A stretch of 64,000 bases of DNA from Streptomyces venezuelae (GTDB taxonomy: Bacteria; Actinomycetota; Actinomycetes; Streptomycetales; Streptomycetaceae), in contig NZ_CP029189.1 in the NCBI RefSeq assembly GCF_008642275.1, positions 5,996,001 through 6,060,000 of the forward strand, written 5' to 3'. Shown here in pieces: positions 16,422 through 28,415 of this stretch (the first letter of the stretch is position 1; every line of letters starts with the position of its first letter). Both the position numbers and the translations under genes were made by a program. The notes under the pieces are model-generated. The model saw only the letters and a list, made by a program, of their open reading frames with translations, searched no databases and was not told the DNA's origin.

Positions 16422-17027
16422 ATGCGCGTCAATTTCACGGTCAACGGCCGTCAGCAGGAAGCCGACGACGTGTGGGAGGGCGAGTCCCTTCTCTACGTCC
16501 TGCGTGAGCGCCTGGGCCTGCCGGGTTCCAAGAACGCCTGTGAGCAGGGCGAGTGCGGTTCCTGCACCGTCCGCCTCGACGGTGTGCCGGTCTGTTCGTG
16601 CCTGGTGGCCGCCGGTCAGGTCGAGGGCCGCGACGTCGTGACCGTCGAGGGTCTGGCGGAGTTCGCCAAGCAGCGCGACGAGCACGGGCACGGCGGTGCC
16701 TGCGGCACCGGCGGCGGCTGCGGCAGCAAGGGCGTGTCCCTGGACGTCGCCAAGCAGTGGCAGGCCAGGCCCGCCGACTCGCAGACCGGTGAGGGTGCTC
16801 CGCTCTCCACCGTCCAGCAGGCGTTCATCGATGCCGGCGCCGTCCAGTGCGGTTTCTGCACCCCGGGCCTGCTGATCCAGGCGGACGCGCTCCTGGAGGA
16901 GAACTCCTCCCCCTCCGACCAGGACATCCGTGAGGCCCTGTCCGGCAATCTCTGCCGCTGCACGGGCTACGAGAAGATCCTCGACGCGGTCCGCCTCGCG
17001 GCCGCCCGTCAGGGAGAGGCGGTCTGA
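16422..17027 (+). CDS. Xanthine dehydrogenase, (2Fe-2S) subunit with a Gly/Cys-rich insertion
   Basis: A 201-residue protein. The plant-type 2Fe-2S cluster ligands are Cys40, Cys45, Cys48 and Cys58 or Cys60 (CEQGECGSCTV, then PVCSC). The second cluster uses Cys143, Cys146, Cys178 and Cys180 (QCGFCTPG and GNLCRCTGY). Between the two domains is an extra segment (residues ~82-128) with His/Gly and two more cysteines (HGHGGACGTGGGCGSKG), so the protein is about 40 residues longer than the typical subunit. It relays electrons from the molybdenum centre to FAD. It follows the FAD subunit by 2 bases and precedes the molybdenum subunit by 2 bases. In E. coli naming this subunit is XdhC; the symbol is left blank to avoid confusion with the maturation protein. 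Confidence 0.92.
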   Translation: MRVNFTVNGRQQEADDVWEGESLLYVLRERLGLPGSKNACEQGECGSCTVRLDGVPVCSCLVAAGQVEGRDVVTVEGLAEFAKQRDEHGHGGACGTGGGCGSKGVSLDVAKQWQARPADSQTGEGAPLSTVQQAFIDAGAVQCGFCTPGLLIQADALLEENSSPSDQDIREALSGNLCRCTGYEKILDAVRLAAARQGEAV

Positions 17028-17029
17028 CC

Positions 17030-19432
17030 ATGGCGCACAACACCCGCACCGTGCCGGCCGGTACGCCGACCAACGTCACCCAGAAGCACACCAAGGGCGG
17101 CATCGGCGAATCGATTCTCCGCCCGGACGGCACCCTCAAGGTCACCGGCGAGTTCGCGTACTCCTCGGACATGTGGCACGAGGACATGCTCTGGGGCCAG
17201 ACGCTGCGCAGCACCGTCGCCCACGCCGAGATCGTCTCCATCGACGTCTCCGAGGCCCTCGCCATGCCCGGCGTCTACTCGGTGCTGACGTACGACGACC
17301 TGCCGGCCGAGATGAAGAACTACGGCCTGGAGATCCAGGACACCCCGGTGCTCGCCGACGGCCGGGTGCGTCACCACGGTGAGCCGGTCGCCCTCGTGGC
17401 CGCCGACCACCCCGAGACCGCCCGCCGCGCGGCCGCCAAGATCAAGATCGACTACCGCGAGCTGCCGCTCGTCACCGACGAGGCCTCCGCCCTCGCCGCG
17501 GACGCGCCGCTGATCCACGAGGGCCGTACCGACCACCACATCGGCCACGTCCCGCACCCGAACATCGTGCACCGCCAGCCGATCATCCGCGGCAACGTGG
17601 AAGAGGCCCGCAAGCGCGCCGACGTCATCGTCGAGGGCGAGTACACCTTCGGCATGCAGGACCAGGCCTTCCTCGGCCCGGAGTCCGGTCTGGCCGTGCC
17701 CTCCGAGGACGGCGGCGTCGAGCTGTACGTCGCCACCCAGTGGCTGCACTCGGACCTCAAGCAGATCGCCCCGGTCCTCGGTCTCCCCGAGGAGAAGGTC
17801 CGCATGACGCTGTCGGGCGTCGGCGGTGCCTTCGGCGGCCGCGAGGACATCTCGATGCAGATCCACGCCTGCCTGCTGGCCCTGGCCACGAACAAGCCGG
17901 TGAAGATCGTCTACAACCGGTTCGAGTCCTTCTTCGGCCACGTGCACCGCCACCCGGCGAAGCTCTACTACGAGCACGGCGCCACCAAGGACGGCAAGCT
18001 CACGCACATGAAGTGCAAGATCGTCCTGGACGGCGGCGCGTACGCGTCCGCCTCCCCGGCGGTCGTGGGCAACGCCTCCTCCCTCTCGGTGGGTCCCTAC
18101 GTCCTGGAGGACGTGGACATCGAGGCGATCGCGCTCTACACGAACAACCCGCCCTGCGGCGCGATGCGCGGCTTCGGCGCCGTCCAGGCCTGCTTCGCCT
18201 ACGAGGCCCAGATGGACAAGCTCGCGGCGAAGCTGGGCATGGACCCGGTCGAGTTCCGCCAGCTGAACGCCATGGAGCAGGGCACGGTCATGCCCACCGG
18301 CCAGGTCGTGGACGCCCCGGCGCCGGTCGCCGAGCTGCTGCGCCGGGTCAAGGCCCGCCCGCTGCCGCCGGAGCGCCAGTGGGAGTCCGCCGGCGAGGGC
18401 GCGGACGTCCGCGCGCTGCCGGGCGGCCTCTCCAACACCACCCACGGTGAGGGCGTCGTCCGCGGCGTCGGCTACGCGGTCGGCATCAAGAACGTCGGCT
18501 TCTCCGAGGGCTTCGACGACTACTCCACCGCCCGCGTGCGCCTGGAGGTCATCAACGGCGAGCCCGTCGCGATGGTCCACACGGCCATGGCGGAGGTCGG
18601 CCAGGGCGGTATCACCGTCCACACGCAGATCGCCCGTACCGAGCTGGGCGTCACGCAGGTGACCATCCACCCGGCCGACACGCAGGTCGGCTCCGCCGGT
18701 TCCACGTCCGCCTCCCGGCAGACGTACATGACCGGCGGCGCGGTGAAGAACACCTGCGAGGCCGTCCGCGAGGCCCTGCTGGAGATCGGCCGACGCAAGA
18801 ACGGCTCGTACCATCCGGCGTGGGCCACGGCCGAGCTGCTCCTCGAAGGCGGCAAGGTCGTCACCGACGGCGGCGAGGTCCTCGCGGACATCGCCGACAT
18901 CCTGGGCGACGAGGCCATCGACCTCGAACTCGAGTTCCGGCACGCGCCGACCGAGCCCTTCGACCTGGTCACCGGCCAGGGCAACGGCCACGTCCAGTAC
19001 ACCTTCGCCGCGCACCGAGCGGTCGTCGAGGTGGACACCGAGCTCGGCCTGGTCAAGGTCGTCGAGCTGGCGACCGCGCAGGACGTCGGCAAGGCCCTCA
19101 ACATGCTTTCCGTGGTCGGCCAGATCCAGGGTGGTACCACCCAGGGCCTGGGCGTCGCGATCATGGAAGAGATCATCGTGGACCCGAAGACCGCGAAGGT
19201 GCGCAACCCCTCCTTCACGGACTACCTGATCCCGACCATCCTCGACACCCCGACCATCCCGGTCGACGTCCTGGAGCTCGCCGACCCGAAGGCCCCCTAC
19301 GGCCTGCGCGGTATGGGCGAGGCCCCGACCCTCTCGTCCACGCCGGCCGTCATCGCGGCGATCCGGCAGGCGACGGGTCTTGAGATCAACAAGACGCCGA
19401 TCCGTCCGGAAGCCCTTACCGGGACCCTCTAG
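17030..19432 (+). CDS. xdhA: Xanthine dehydrogenase, molybdenum-binding subunit
   Basis: An 800-residue catalytic subunit. The N-terminal a/b-hammerhead domain starts near residue 25 (GIGESILRPDGTLKVTGEFA), and the large Mo-pterin-binding domain follows (VGGAFGGREDISMQIHACLL, then PPCGAMRGFGAVQACFAYEA, then SAGSTSASRQTYMTGGAV). The catalytic glutamate is present in GLRGMGEAPTLSS near the C-terminus. Together with the two preceding subunits it hydroxylates hypoxanthine and xanthine. It is full length for the family and ends the three-gene operon; a hairpin follows at 19441. Confidence 0.93.
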   Translation: MAHNTRTVPAGTPTNVTQKHTKGGIGESILRPDGTLKVTGEFAYSSDMWHEDMLWGQTLRSTVAHAEIVSIDVSEALAMPGVYSVLTYDDLPAEMKNYGLEIQDTPVLADGRVRHHGEPVALVAADHPETARRAAAKIKIDYRELPLVTDEASALAADAPLIHEGRTDHHIGHVPHPNIVHRQPIIRGNVEEARKRADVIVEGEYTFGMQDQAFLGPESGLAVPSEDGGVELYVATQWLHSDLKQIAPVLGLPEEKVRMTLSGVGGAFGGREDISMQIHACLLALATNKPVKIVYNRFESFFGHVHRHPAKLYYEHGATKDGKLTHMKCKIVLDGGAYASASPAVVGNASSLSVGPYVLEDVDIEAIALYTNNPPCGAMRGFGAVQACFAYEAQMDKLAAKLGMDPVEFRQLNAMEQGTVMPTGQVVDAPAPVAELLRRVKARPLPPERQWESAGEGADVRALPGGLSNTTHGEGVVRGVGYAVGIKNVGFSEGFDDYSTARVRLEVINGEPVAMVHTAMAEVGQGGITVHTQIARTELGVTQVTIHPADTQVGSAGSTSASRQTYMTGGAVKNTCEAVREALLEIGRRKNGSYHPAWATAELLLEGGKVVTDGGEVLADIADILGDEAIDLELEFRHAPTEPFDLVTGQGNGHVQYTFAAHRAVVEVDTELGLVKVVELATAQDVGKALNMLSVVGQIQGGTTQGLGVAIMEEIIVDPKTAKVRNPSFTDYLIPTILDTPTIPVDVLELADPKAPYGLRGMGEAPTLSSTPAVIAAIRQATGLEINKTPIRPEALTGTL

Positions 19433-19440
19433 GACGGCGT

Positions 19441-19468
19441 GGTCCGGGGGCCGCGAGGCTCCCGGACC
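19441..19468 (+). terminator. Hairpin after the xanthine dehydrogenase operon
   Basis: ggtccggg pairs perfectly with cccggacc across an inner partly paired loop, 8 bases after the xdhA stop. It suggests that the permease is transcribed mostly from its own promoter. Confidence 0.6.
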
Positions 19469-19752
19469 CCCTCAGACTCTCCGGGCGGTGTGCGTGGGAA
19501 CGTCACACTTCACCGCATACCGCCCGGAGGAACCACGAAGCACCGCACCGCTCGCGGTCCCTTCACCTGGCAGTACCCCTGCAAGAACCCCCGTAGTACC
19601 AGCGGTCACCCCCGCACTACCCGCAGTACACGCAGTGAACATTCGCGTCGCCTCGGGCCGTCACCCCGGGTCGTGCAGCCAACGCAGCATCCCAAATCCC
19701 GCGTCTCCAATCTCCAAGCGGGTGCCCCTTTGAACCTTGGGAGTTAGGCACC
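19469..19752 (+). other. Leader region of the purine permease, no gene seen
   Basis: About 280 bases upstream of the NCS2 permease with GC lower than the flanking genes. It has several CCGCA/GTAC-rich short repeats (…gtaccagcggtcacccccgc… region near 19595-19640) but no coding frame with good bias. It probably carries the permease promoter and a long untranslated leader. No purine riboswitch core was recognised. Confidence 0.4.
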
Positions 19753-21216
19753 ATGACCCAGTCGTCAGTAGAGCCCAAGACCACCGCGGAGGAGGCCGGC
19801 GACGGCTCTCAGCCGCCCGCCGGACGGTCCTGGCTCGACCGCTATTTCCACATAACGCACAGAGGGTCCAACGTCGGCAACGAGGTCCGTGGCGGTATCA
19901 CGACCTTCATGGCCATGGCGTACATCCTGCTGCTCAACCCCCTGCTCCTGTCGGGCAAGGACGTCGCCGGCACGGTGATGGACGGGTCGGCGATCATCAC
20001 CGCCACCGCGTTCGCCGCCGCCGTCACGACGCTCCTCATGGGCTTCGTCGGCAAGGTGCCGCTCGCCCTCGCCGCCGGTCTCTCCGTGTCCGGCGTGCTG
20101 GCCTCGCAGGTGGCCCCCCAGATGACCTGGCCGCAGGCCATGGGCATGTGTGTGGTCTACGGTGTCGTGATCTGTCTCCTGGTCGTCACCGGCCTCCGAG
20201 AGATGATCATGAACGCGATCCCCCTCGCGCTCAAGCACGCCATCACCATGGGCATCGGTCTCTTCGTCGCCCTGATCGGCTTCGTCAAGGCCGGCTTCGT
20301 CGGCAAGGGCCCGGAGTTCGGTCCCCCCGTCCAGCTGGGTGCGGTCGGTGAGCTGTCCGGCTGGCCCGTGCTGCTCTTCTGCATCACCCTGGTCGCCATC
20401 TTCATGCTCCAGGCCCGCAAGGTGCCCGGCGCGATCCTGATCGGCATCGTCGGCGGTACCGTCCTGGCCGCGATCCTCAACGCCATCGTGGACATCGACC
20501 CGAAGGCCTGGAAGAACGGCCCGCCGGAGCTGGACGGCTCCGCGGTCTCGATGCCGAACTTCTCGCTCTTCGGTGACGTCTCCTTCGGCGGCTGGGGCGA
20601 CGTCGGCTACATGACGGTCGGCATGATCGTCTTCACGCTGGTGCTCGCCGGCTTCTTCGACGCCATGGCCACCATCATCGGTGTCGGTACCGAGGCCAAG
20701 CTGGCCGACGACAAGGGCCGCATGCCGGGCCTGTCCAAGGCGCTCTTCATCGACGGCGCCGGTGGCGCCATCGGTGGCGTCGCGGGCGGCTCCGGCCAGA
20801 CCGTGTTCGTCGAGTCCGCGACCGGCGTCGGCGAGGGTGCCCGTACGGGCCTCGCCTCCGTGGTCACCGGCCTGTTCTTCGCCGCCTGCCTCTTCTTCAC
20901 CCCGCTCACGCAGATCGTCCCGGGTGAGGTCGCCTCCGCGGCCCTGGTCGTCATCGGCGCGATGATGATGCAGAACGCCCGCCACGTGGACTGGGCGGAC
21001 AGCGCGACCGCGATCCCGGTCTTCCTGACCGTCGTGATCATGCCCTTCACGTACTCGATCACGGCCGGTGTCGCCGCCGGTGTGATCTCCTACGTCGCCA
21101 TCAAGATCGCTCAGGGCAAGGCCCGGGAGATCGGCGGCTTCATGTGGGCACTGACCGCGATCTTCCTGGTGTTCTTCGCCCTGAACCCGATCGAGCACTG
21201 GCTCGGGGTCGGCTGA
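19753..21216 (+). CDS. NCS2/AzgA-type purine (hypoxanthine/guanine/adenine) permease
   Basis: A 487-residue transporter with about 12-13 membrane segments. It has AzgA-like signatures: EVRGGITTFMAMAYILLLNP near residue 45, the substrate-site stretch ATIIGVGTEAKLAD near residue 305, and GGSGQTVFVESATGVGEGAR near residue 345. It imports purine bases by proton symport, supplying the neighbouring xanthine dehydrogenase. The start ATG is at 19753 after a weak GGGAG. It is followed by xdhC after 103 bases. Substrate choice among purines cannot be read by eye. Confidence 0.9.
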   Translation: MTQSSVEPKTTAEEAGDGSQPPAGRSWLDRYFHITHRGSNVGNEVRGGITTFMAMAYILLLNPLLLSGKDVAGTVMDGSAIITATAFAAAVTTLLMGFVGKVPLALAAGLSVSGVLASQVAPQMTWPQAMGMCVVYGVVICLLVVTGLREMIMNAIPLALKHAITMGIGLFVALIGFVKAGFVGKGPEFGPPVQLGAVGELSGWPVLLFCITLVAIFMLQARKVPGAILIGIVGGTVLAAILNAIVDIDPKAWKNGPPELDGSAVSMPNFSLFGDVSFGGWGDVGYMTVGMIVFTLVLAGFFDAMATIIGVGTEAKLADDKGRMPGLSKALFIDGAGGAIGGVAGGSGQTVFVESATGVGEGARTGLASVVTGLFFAACLFFTPLTQIVPGEVASAALVVIGAMMMQNARHVDWADSATAIPVFLTVVIMPFTYSITAGVAAGVISYVAIKIAQGKAREIGGFMWALTAIFLVFFALNPIEHWLGVG

Positions 21217-21319
21217 CCCGGAACCATCTGATCAACACGTGACCGCACCTCCACGCATCCGATCCGCGCAACCGACGCGCGTATCCGATACTGGAACCGA
21301 ACCTCCGAGGAGGCCTCCC

Positions 21320-22483
21320 ATGCTGGACATCGCCGAAGAGCTGAACCGGTGGGTCGAGCAGGGGCGTGACTTCGCCGTCGCCACCGTCGTGGCGGTCGGC
21401 GGCAGCGCGCCCCGGCAGCCCGGGGCCGCTCTCGCCGTCGACAGCGAGGGCACGGCCATCGGCTCGGTCTCCGGCGGATGCGTGGAAGGTGCGGTGTACG
21501 AGCTGTGCCGGCAGGCGCTCGTGGACGGCGAGACCGTCCACGAGCGCTTCGGGTACAGCGACGACGATGCCTTCGCCGTAGGCCTGACCTGCGGCGGAAT
21601 CATCGACATCCTGGTCACCCCGGTCCGCGTGGGTTCTCCCGTACGGGAGGTCTTCGCGGCCGGCCTGGCCGCCGCCGCCCGTGGCGAGGCCGGGGCGGTG
21701 GCCCGGATCGCGCAGGGCCCGGCCGAGCTCATGGGCCGCGCCGTGTTCGTCCGTACCGAAGGCGCCCACCAGGGCGGCTTCGGCGGGCACCCCGAGCTGG
21801 ACCGCACCATCGCCGAGGAGGCCCGCGCCATGCTCGACGCCGGCCGGACCGGCGTGCTGGAGATCGGCGCCGACGGAAGGCTCTGCGGAGAGCCGCTGAG
21901 GGTGCTCGTCGAATCCAGCGTCCCGCCCCCGCGGATGATCGTCTTCGGCGCCATCGACTTCGCCTCCGCCCTCGTGCGGATCGGCAAGTTCCTCGGCTAC
22001 CGGGTGACCGTGGCCGACGCGCGGCCCGTCTTCGCCACGAAGACCCGCTTCCCGGAAGCCGACGAGATCATCGTCGGCTGGCCCCACCGCTACCTGGAGG
22101 AGCAGTCCTCGGCGGGCCTCGTCGACAGCCGGACCGTCCTGTGCGTGCTCACCCACGACGCCAAGTTCGACGTCCCGCTCCTCGAACTGGCCCTCAGGCT
22201 GCCCGTCGCCTACGTCGGAGCCATGGGCTCGCGCCGCACCCACGAGGACCGCAACGAGCGGTTGCGCGAGGTCGGCGTGACCGAGCTCGAACTGGCCCGG
22301 CTGCGCTCCCCGATCGGCCTGGACCTCGGCGCCCGCTCCCCGGAGGAGACCGCGCTGTCCATCGCCGCCGAGATCGTCGCGAACCGCCGCGGCGGCACCG
22401 GCGCGGCCCTGACCGGCGCGCACATCCCGATCCACCCGGACGTCTCGCACACGATCCTCGACCGGATCGGTTCCGTCGCCTGA
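21320..22483 (+). CDS. xdhC: XdhC/CoxI-family molybdenum cofactor insertion protein
   Basis: A 387-residue protein. The N-terminal XdhC_CoxI domain (VATVVAVGGSAPRQPGAALA, then GSVSGGCVEGAVYELCR) and the C-terminal Rossmann domain (MIVFGAIDFASALVRIGKFL, then VTVADARPVF, then YVGAMGSRRTHEDRNERL) are both present. XdhC proteins bind sulphurated Moco and deliver it to xanthine dehydrogenase. The ATG at 21320 follows GAGGAGG at 8 bases; the frame is open further upstream but without a comparable ribosome binding site. It completes the purine unit with xdhAB and the permease. A terminator follows. Confidence 0.92.
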   Translation: MLDIAEELNRWVEQGRDFAVATVVAVGGSAPRQPGAALAVDSEGTAIGSVSGGCVEGAVYELCRQALVDGETVHERFGYSDDDAFAVGLTCGGIIDILVTPVRVGSPVREVFAAGLAAAARGEAGAVARIAQGPAELMGRAVFVRTEGAHQGGFGGHPELDRTIAEEARAMLDAGRTGVLEIGADGRLCGEPLRVLVESSVPPPRMIVFGAIDFASALVRIGKFLGYRVTVADARPVFATKTRFPEADEIIVGWPHRYLEEQSSAGLVDSRTVLCVLTHDAKFDVPLLELALRLPVAYVGAMGSRRTHEDRNERLREVGVTELELARLRSPIGLDLGARSPEETALSIAAEIVANRRGGTGAALTGAHIPIHPDVSHTILDRIGSVA

Positions 22484-22504
22484 AGGCGTGACGGCCGAAC
22501 GTGA

Positions 22505-22538
22505 AAAAAGGGCGTGCCCCGTAGGGGTTGCGCCCTTT
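22505..22538 (+). terminator. Terminator after xdhC
   Basis: aaagggcg pairs with cgcccttt, and an inner gcccc/ggggt stem closes around gta. The A run before and T run after make it a good bidirectional intrinsic terminator, 22 bases past the stop. Confidence 0.85.
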
Positions 22539-22613
22539 CGCCGTTCCCCCTAGCTTACCCGCCGGTAATCGGAGGCACCCTCTCCATCCCTTCCCCGTAC
22601 CGGAGTTGAGCGG

Positions 22614-23876
22614 ATGTTGCGTACCGTGCGAACCCTGGGCCTGCTGGCCGCGGCCACCCTGCTCACCGCCTTCACCCCGCCCCCGGCCGGGCCCGCGTCC
22701 CCGGCCGCTTCGGCCGCTCCGGCCGGGGAACTGCGCGAGGTCCTCTTCGTCGGGAACAACTGGGAGGGGACCGCCGACGTCCTCGTCTCCACCGGCGATC
22801 TCGCCGCGGTCGGCCGGATCAACGTGGTCCCCGACAAGGCGGAGCGGCTGCGCGAGATCTACCTCAACCCCGTCAAGCTCGCCTTCTTCCTCGGCATCCG
22901 GGAGAGCGCGGGCGAGGGGCACGACCAGTTCGTCGACGACATGTACACCACCCCGGACGGCTCCGCGGTCGTCGTCTCCCGCCCCAGCTTCGCCGACGTC
23001 GTGTCCATCGACCTGGCCTCCGGACGCGTCAACTGGCGCTTCCCGGTGTCCGGGTACCGCTCCGACCACATGGCGGTCTCGCCGGACGGGACCCGCGTCG
23101 CCGTCTCGGCCTCCACCTCCAACACCGTGCACGTCCTGGACATCACCACCGGGCGGCAGGTCGGCTCCTTCGGCACCGGGGACAAACCGCACGAGAACAC
23201 CTTCACCCGCGACGGCCGCTTCCTGTGGAACAGCTCCATCGGCGAGGTGAACACCGCCCTGGACGCGCCCTGGCTGGACTGGACCAAGGGCGACCGCAAG
23301 ATCACCGTGGTCGACGCGCAGACCTTCCGCACGGTCCGGGTGATCGACATGCGGGAGCGGCTGGACGCCTTCGGCCGCCGCGACCTGTCCGACGCCGTAC
23401 GCCCGGTGTCCTTCAGCCCCGACGAGTCGAAGCTCTACTTCCAGGTGTCCTTCTTCAACGGCTTCCTGGAGTACGACGTCCCCTCCGACCGGATCACCCG
23501 CCTCAAGACCCTCCCGATGAACCCGGCGACCAGCACCGACCGCACCACCTGGGTCAACGACTCGCGCCACCACGGGATGTCGATGAGCCCCGACGGAGCC
23601 AAGCTCTGCATCGCGGGAACTATGGACGACTACGCGACCGTCGTGGACCGGGCCACTCTCGCCGAAGGCCCGCTCGTGCCCGCCGCCAAGCCGTACTGGG
23701 CCACGGTCTCCGGCGACGGCAGCGCCTGCGTGATCTCCGAGAGCGGCGCCGACCGGGTCACGGCCATCGACTTCGCCACCGGCGCCAAGCGGGTGTCGGT
23801 CCCCGTCGGGGACCATCCGCAGCGCGTCCGGCTCGGCCACGTCCCGGCCGGCTGGAGCGGTCCCGCCGCCCGGTAG
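22614..23876 (+). CDS. Secreted YncE-type beta-propeller protein
   Basis: A 420-residue protein with a Sec signal (MLRTVRTLGLLAAATLLTAF, then Ala/Pro-rich sequence to about residue 40). The mature part has about seven repeats with propeller hallmarks (SPDGTRVAVSASTSNTVHVLD, then TPDGSAVVVSRPSFADVVSID, then SPDESKLYFQVSFFNG, then SPDGAKLCIAGTM), as in YncE and amine-dehydrogenase-like proteins. No haem or quinone ligand motif is evident, so an enzymatic role is not claimed. It may bind a ligand or act as a scaffold outside the cell. The ATG at 22614 has GGAG 9 bases before it. Convergent with the OsmC gene. Confidence 0.8.
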   Translation: MLRTVRTLGLLAAATLLTAFTPPPAGPASPAASAAPAGELREVLFVGNNWEGTADVLVSTGDLAAVGRINVVPDKAERLREIYLNPVKLAFFLGIRESAGEGHDQFVDDMYTTPDGSAVVVSRPSFADVVSIDLASGRVNWRFPVSGYRSDHMAVSPDGTRVAVSASTSNTVHVLDITTGRQVGSFGTGDKPHENTFTRDGRFLWNSSIGEVNTALDAPWLDWTKGDRKITVVDAQTFRTVRVIDMRERLDAFGRRDLSDAVRPVSFSPDESKLYFQVSFFNGFLEYDVPSDRITRLKTLPMNPATSTDRTTWVNDSRHHGMSMSPDGAKLCIAGTMDDYATVVDRATLAEGPLVPAAKPYWATVSGDGSACVISESGADRVTAIDFATGAKRVSVPVGDHPQRVRLGHVPAGWSGPAAR

Positions 23877-23950
23877 TCCATGTCGACCGGGTGCCCTGAC
23901 CGACCGACCGGCCGGGGCGGGGAGCGGCGGGACCGGGTCGGCCCGGACGC

Positions 23951-24418
23951 TCAGCCCACCGTCACGGTCGGCTCGTACCGGACGGGGAAGTTCACCGAAT
24001 TGGCGATGAAGCAGGCCCGGTGGGCCTCCTCGTGCAGTGCGATCGCCGCGTCCACCATCGACGCGTCGCCGACGGTGATCCGGGGGCGCACCACGGCCTC
24101 CGTGAACTGCCCGCTGTCCCCGGCCGTGCCCATCGTCCCGGCCGCCTCGTCGACGTACGAGGTGACCACCACGCCGCCCAGCGTGCAGAAGTGCAGGTAG
24201 GAGAGCATGTGGCACTGGGACAGGGCGGCGAGCAGCAGTTGCTCGGGGTTCCAGCGGGAGGCGTCTCCGTGGAAGGTCGGGTCGGAGCTGCCGAGAATCA
24301 CCGGCAGTTCCCCGGCGGCCACCTCGTGGGCCCGCGAGTAGGCGCGGTAGTGACTCGTGCCGGTGCCGAGGTTTCCGGTCCAGGTCACGCGGGTGGTGTA
24401 GGAGTGCAGTCGGGCCAT
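23951..24418 (-). CDS. OsmC-family peroxiredoxin
   Basis: A 155-residue protein with the OsmC/Ohr fold and both redox cysteines: Cys69 in ALSQCHMLSYLHF and Cys136 in EEAHRACFIANSV. Family members reduce organic hydroperoxides in the cytosol with thiol donors. The ATG at 24416-24418 follows GGGAG on the minus strand; the frame is open upstream but has no better start. No OhrR regulator is adjacent, so regulation is unclear. Confidence 0.9.
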   Translation of the reverse strand: MARLHSYTTRVTWTGNLGTGTSHYRAYSRAHEVAAGELPVILGSSDPTFHGDASRWNPEQLLLAALSQCHMLSYLHFCTLGGVVVTSYVDEAAGTMGTAGDSGQFTEAVVRPRITVGDASMVDAAIALHEEAHRACFIANSVNFPVRYEPTVTVG

Positions 24419-24660
24419 GGCGGCTGCTCCCTCTCTCGGGCACGGGGCGGGGCGGACGCGGGTGGGCGGACGCCCGGGACACGGCGGCGGCGTGGCCGGA
24501 CCGTGCCGCGCGTCGACCTGGATCGTACGGCCCGCCGCTCCTGCCGGGCCGTCCCGCACCGCAGCCCGTCGTACCACTCGCCCGCCGGAGCGACCGGAAA
24601 CCCATGACCGGCGGCCACTATGGGATGACCGGTCCGCGATGACCGATTAATCTCGCGATC

Positions 24661-25902
24661 ATGGTGGACATCCGCGAGGTACCCGAGTCCGACATCGACC
24701 GCGCTCTGGAGCTCGCGTACCTGGTCTTCCACGACCGGCCCGAGAAGGAGGCCCGGGAGAGACACCACGCCCTGCTCGCGCGGTGCGACCGGATCGGCGC
24801 CTACGACGGCACGGTCCTGGCCGGCTTCATGGCCGCCTACGACTTCCGGCTTTCGGTGCCCGGGGCGGACCTGCCCTGCCCCGGGCTCACCTTCGTCGGC
24901 GTCGCCCCCACCCACCGCCGGCGCGGCGTGCTCACGGCCCTGATGGACGAGATGCTGCGGCGGACCGCCGCCGCGGGCAGCCCGCTCGCCGCCCTCTGGG
25001 CCTCCGAGGCCGCGATCTACGGCCGCTTCGGCTACGGCAGCGCCACCACCGCCGTCACCATCGAGATCGACTCCACCCGCCCGCTGGCCCTGCGCATCGA
25101 CCCGGACCGGCGCCCGCTGAGGCTCGTCGACCCCGAGGAGGCCGTCGCCGTCGTCGGCCCCTTCCACGAGGCGGCCCGGGCCGCACGGGCCGGCCGCCCC
25201 ACCCGCAGCGCGGAGCGCTGGTCCGAGGAGTGGCTGACCGAACAGGACGAGGAGGACGAGGAACTGAGCCCGCCGCGGATCATCGTCCTCGGAGAGCCGG
25301 ACCAGCCGATCGCCGGGTACGTGCTCTACCGGACGAAGCCGGAGGGCGGCGCCGGTACCGCCCGGGTGCCGGGCGCGCCGGGCCTGGTCCGGGTCGACGA
25401 GCTGGAGGCCGACACCCCGGCGGTCGCCGCCGCGCTGTGGGAGTGCGTGGCCTCCCTGGACCTGACCGGAAGGGTCAGCGCGTGGGGCCGTCCGGTCGAC
25501 GACCCGCTGCTGCACTTCGCCGCGGACCGGGACCAGGTGCGGATCACCGCCCAGTTCCCCGCGCTCTGGCTGCGCCTGGTCGACGTGGGCACCGCGCTGA
25601 CGCGGCGGTCCTGGGCGGCGCCGGTGGAAGTGGTGCTGGAGGTGCACGACGTGCGGATGCCCGCCAACGCCGGGCGGTTCCGGCTGCGGGCCGGGCCGGG
25701 CGGCGCCACGTACGAGCACGCGGACTCCGCCGCCGACCTGGCCCTGGACGTGACCGAACTGGCGGCCTGCTACCTCGGCGGGACCCGGGTCGCGGAACTC
25801 GTCGCCGCCGGGCTCGTACGGGAGCACACGCCCGGCGCGGCGGCGGCGCTGGACGCGGCCCTGCGGACGCCGCTGCTGCCGCACACGGGCGACGAGTTCT
25901 GA
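24661..25902 (+). CDS. Eis-like GNAT N-acetyltransferase
   Basis: A 413-residue protein with Eis architecture. An N-terminal GNAT domain has the acetyl-CoA loop VAPTHRRRGVLTALMDEML near residue 83 and ASEAAIYGRFGYG near 115. A second, non-catalytic GNAT-like domain lies at ~150-290, and a C-terminal sterol-carrier-like domain at ~300-413 (ADLALDVTELAACYLGGTRV). The C-terminal carboxylate acts in catalysis in mycobacterial Eis; here the chain ends DEF, as in that family. Known Eis enzymes acetylate amines, including aminoglycosides, at several positions. The natural substrate here is unknown. Confidence 0.88.
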   Translation: MVDIREVPESDIDRALELAYLVFHDRPEKEARERHHALLARCDRIGAYDGTVLAGFMAAYDFRLSVPGADLPCPGLTFVGVAPTHRRRGVLTALMDEMLRRTAAAGSPLAALWASEAAIYGRFGYGSATTAVTIEIDSTRPLALRIDPDRRPLRLVDPEEAVAVVGPFHEAARAARAGRPTRSAERWSEEWLTEQDEEDEELSPPRIIVLGEPDQPIAGYVLYRTKPEGGAGTARVPGAPGLVRVDELEADTPAVAAALWECVASLDLTGRVSAWGRPVDDPLLHFAADRDQVRITAQFPALWLRLVDVGTALTRRSWAAPVEVVLEVHDVRMPANAGRFRLRAGPGGATYEHADSAADLALDVTELAACYLGGTRVAELVAAGLVREHTPGAAAALDAALRTPLLPHTGDEF

Positions 25903-25968
25903 CGGCACGGCACGGCACGGCCGCGGCTGCGGCGGGGGCGGGCGGGCCGTCCGCCCCCGCCGACGCGA

Positions 25969-28248
<2,280 letters not shown>

Positions 28249-28415
28249 TCAGCAGTGCCCTACCCCTGGTGCTGGTGGGACAAGGGTGATTTCACTGCTT
28301 CAGGTGACGAACCGCCGCTTCCGGGACACGGCACCCCGCCGGGAGCTAGGGGGTGTCCACGACGGAGGCCGCCTCCCCGAACGGAAAGACGGCCTCTGCG
28401 CGGTGCGACGGGTGA

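Noticed and set aside
19469..19752. Purine riboswitch upstream of the permease
   Set aside because: The conserved purine-riboswitch core could not be found.
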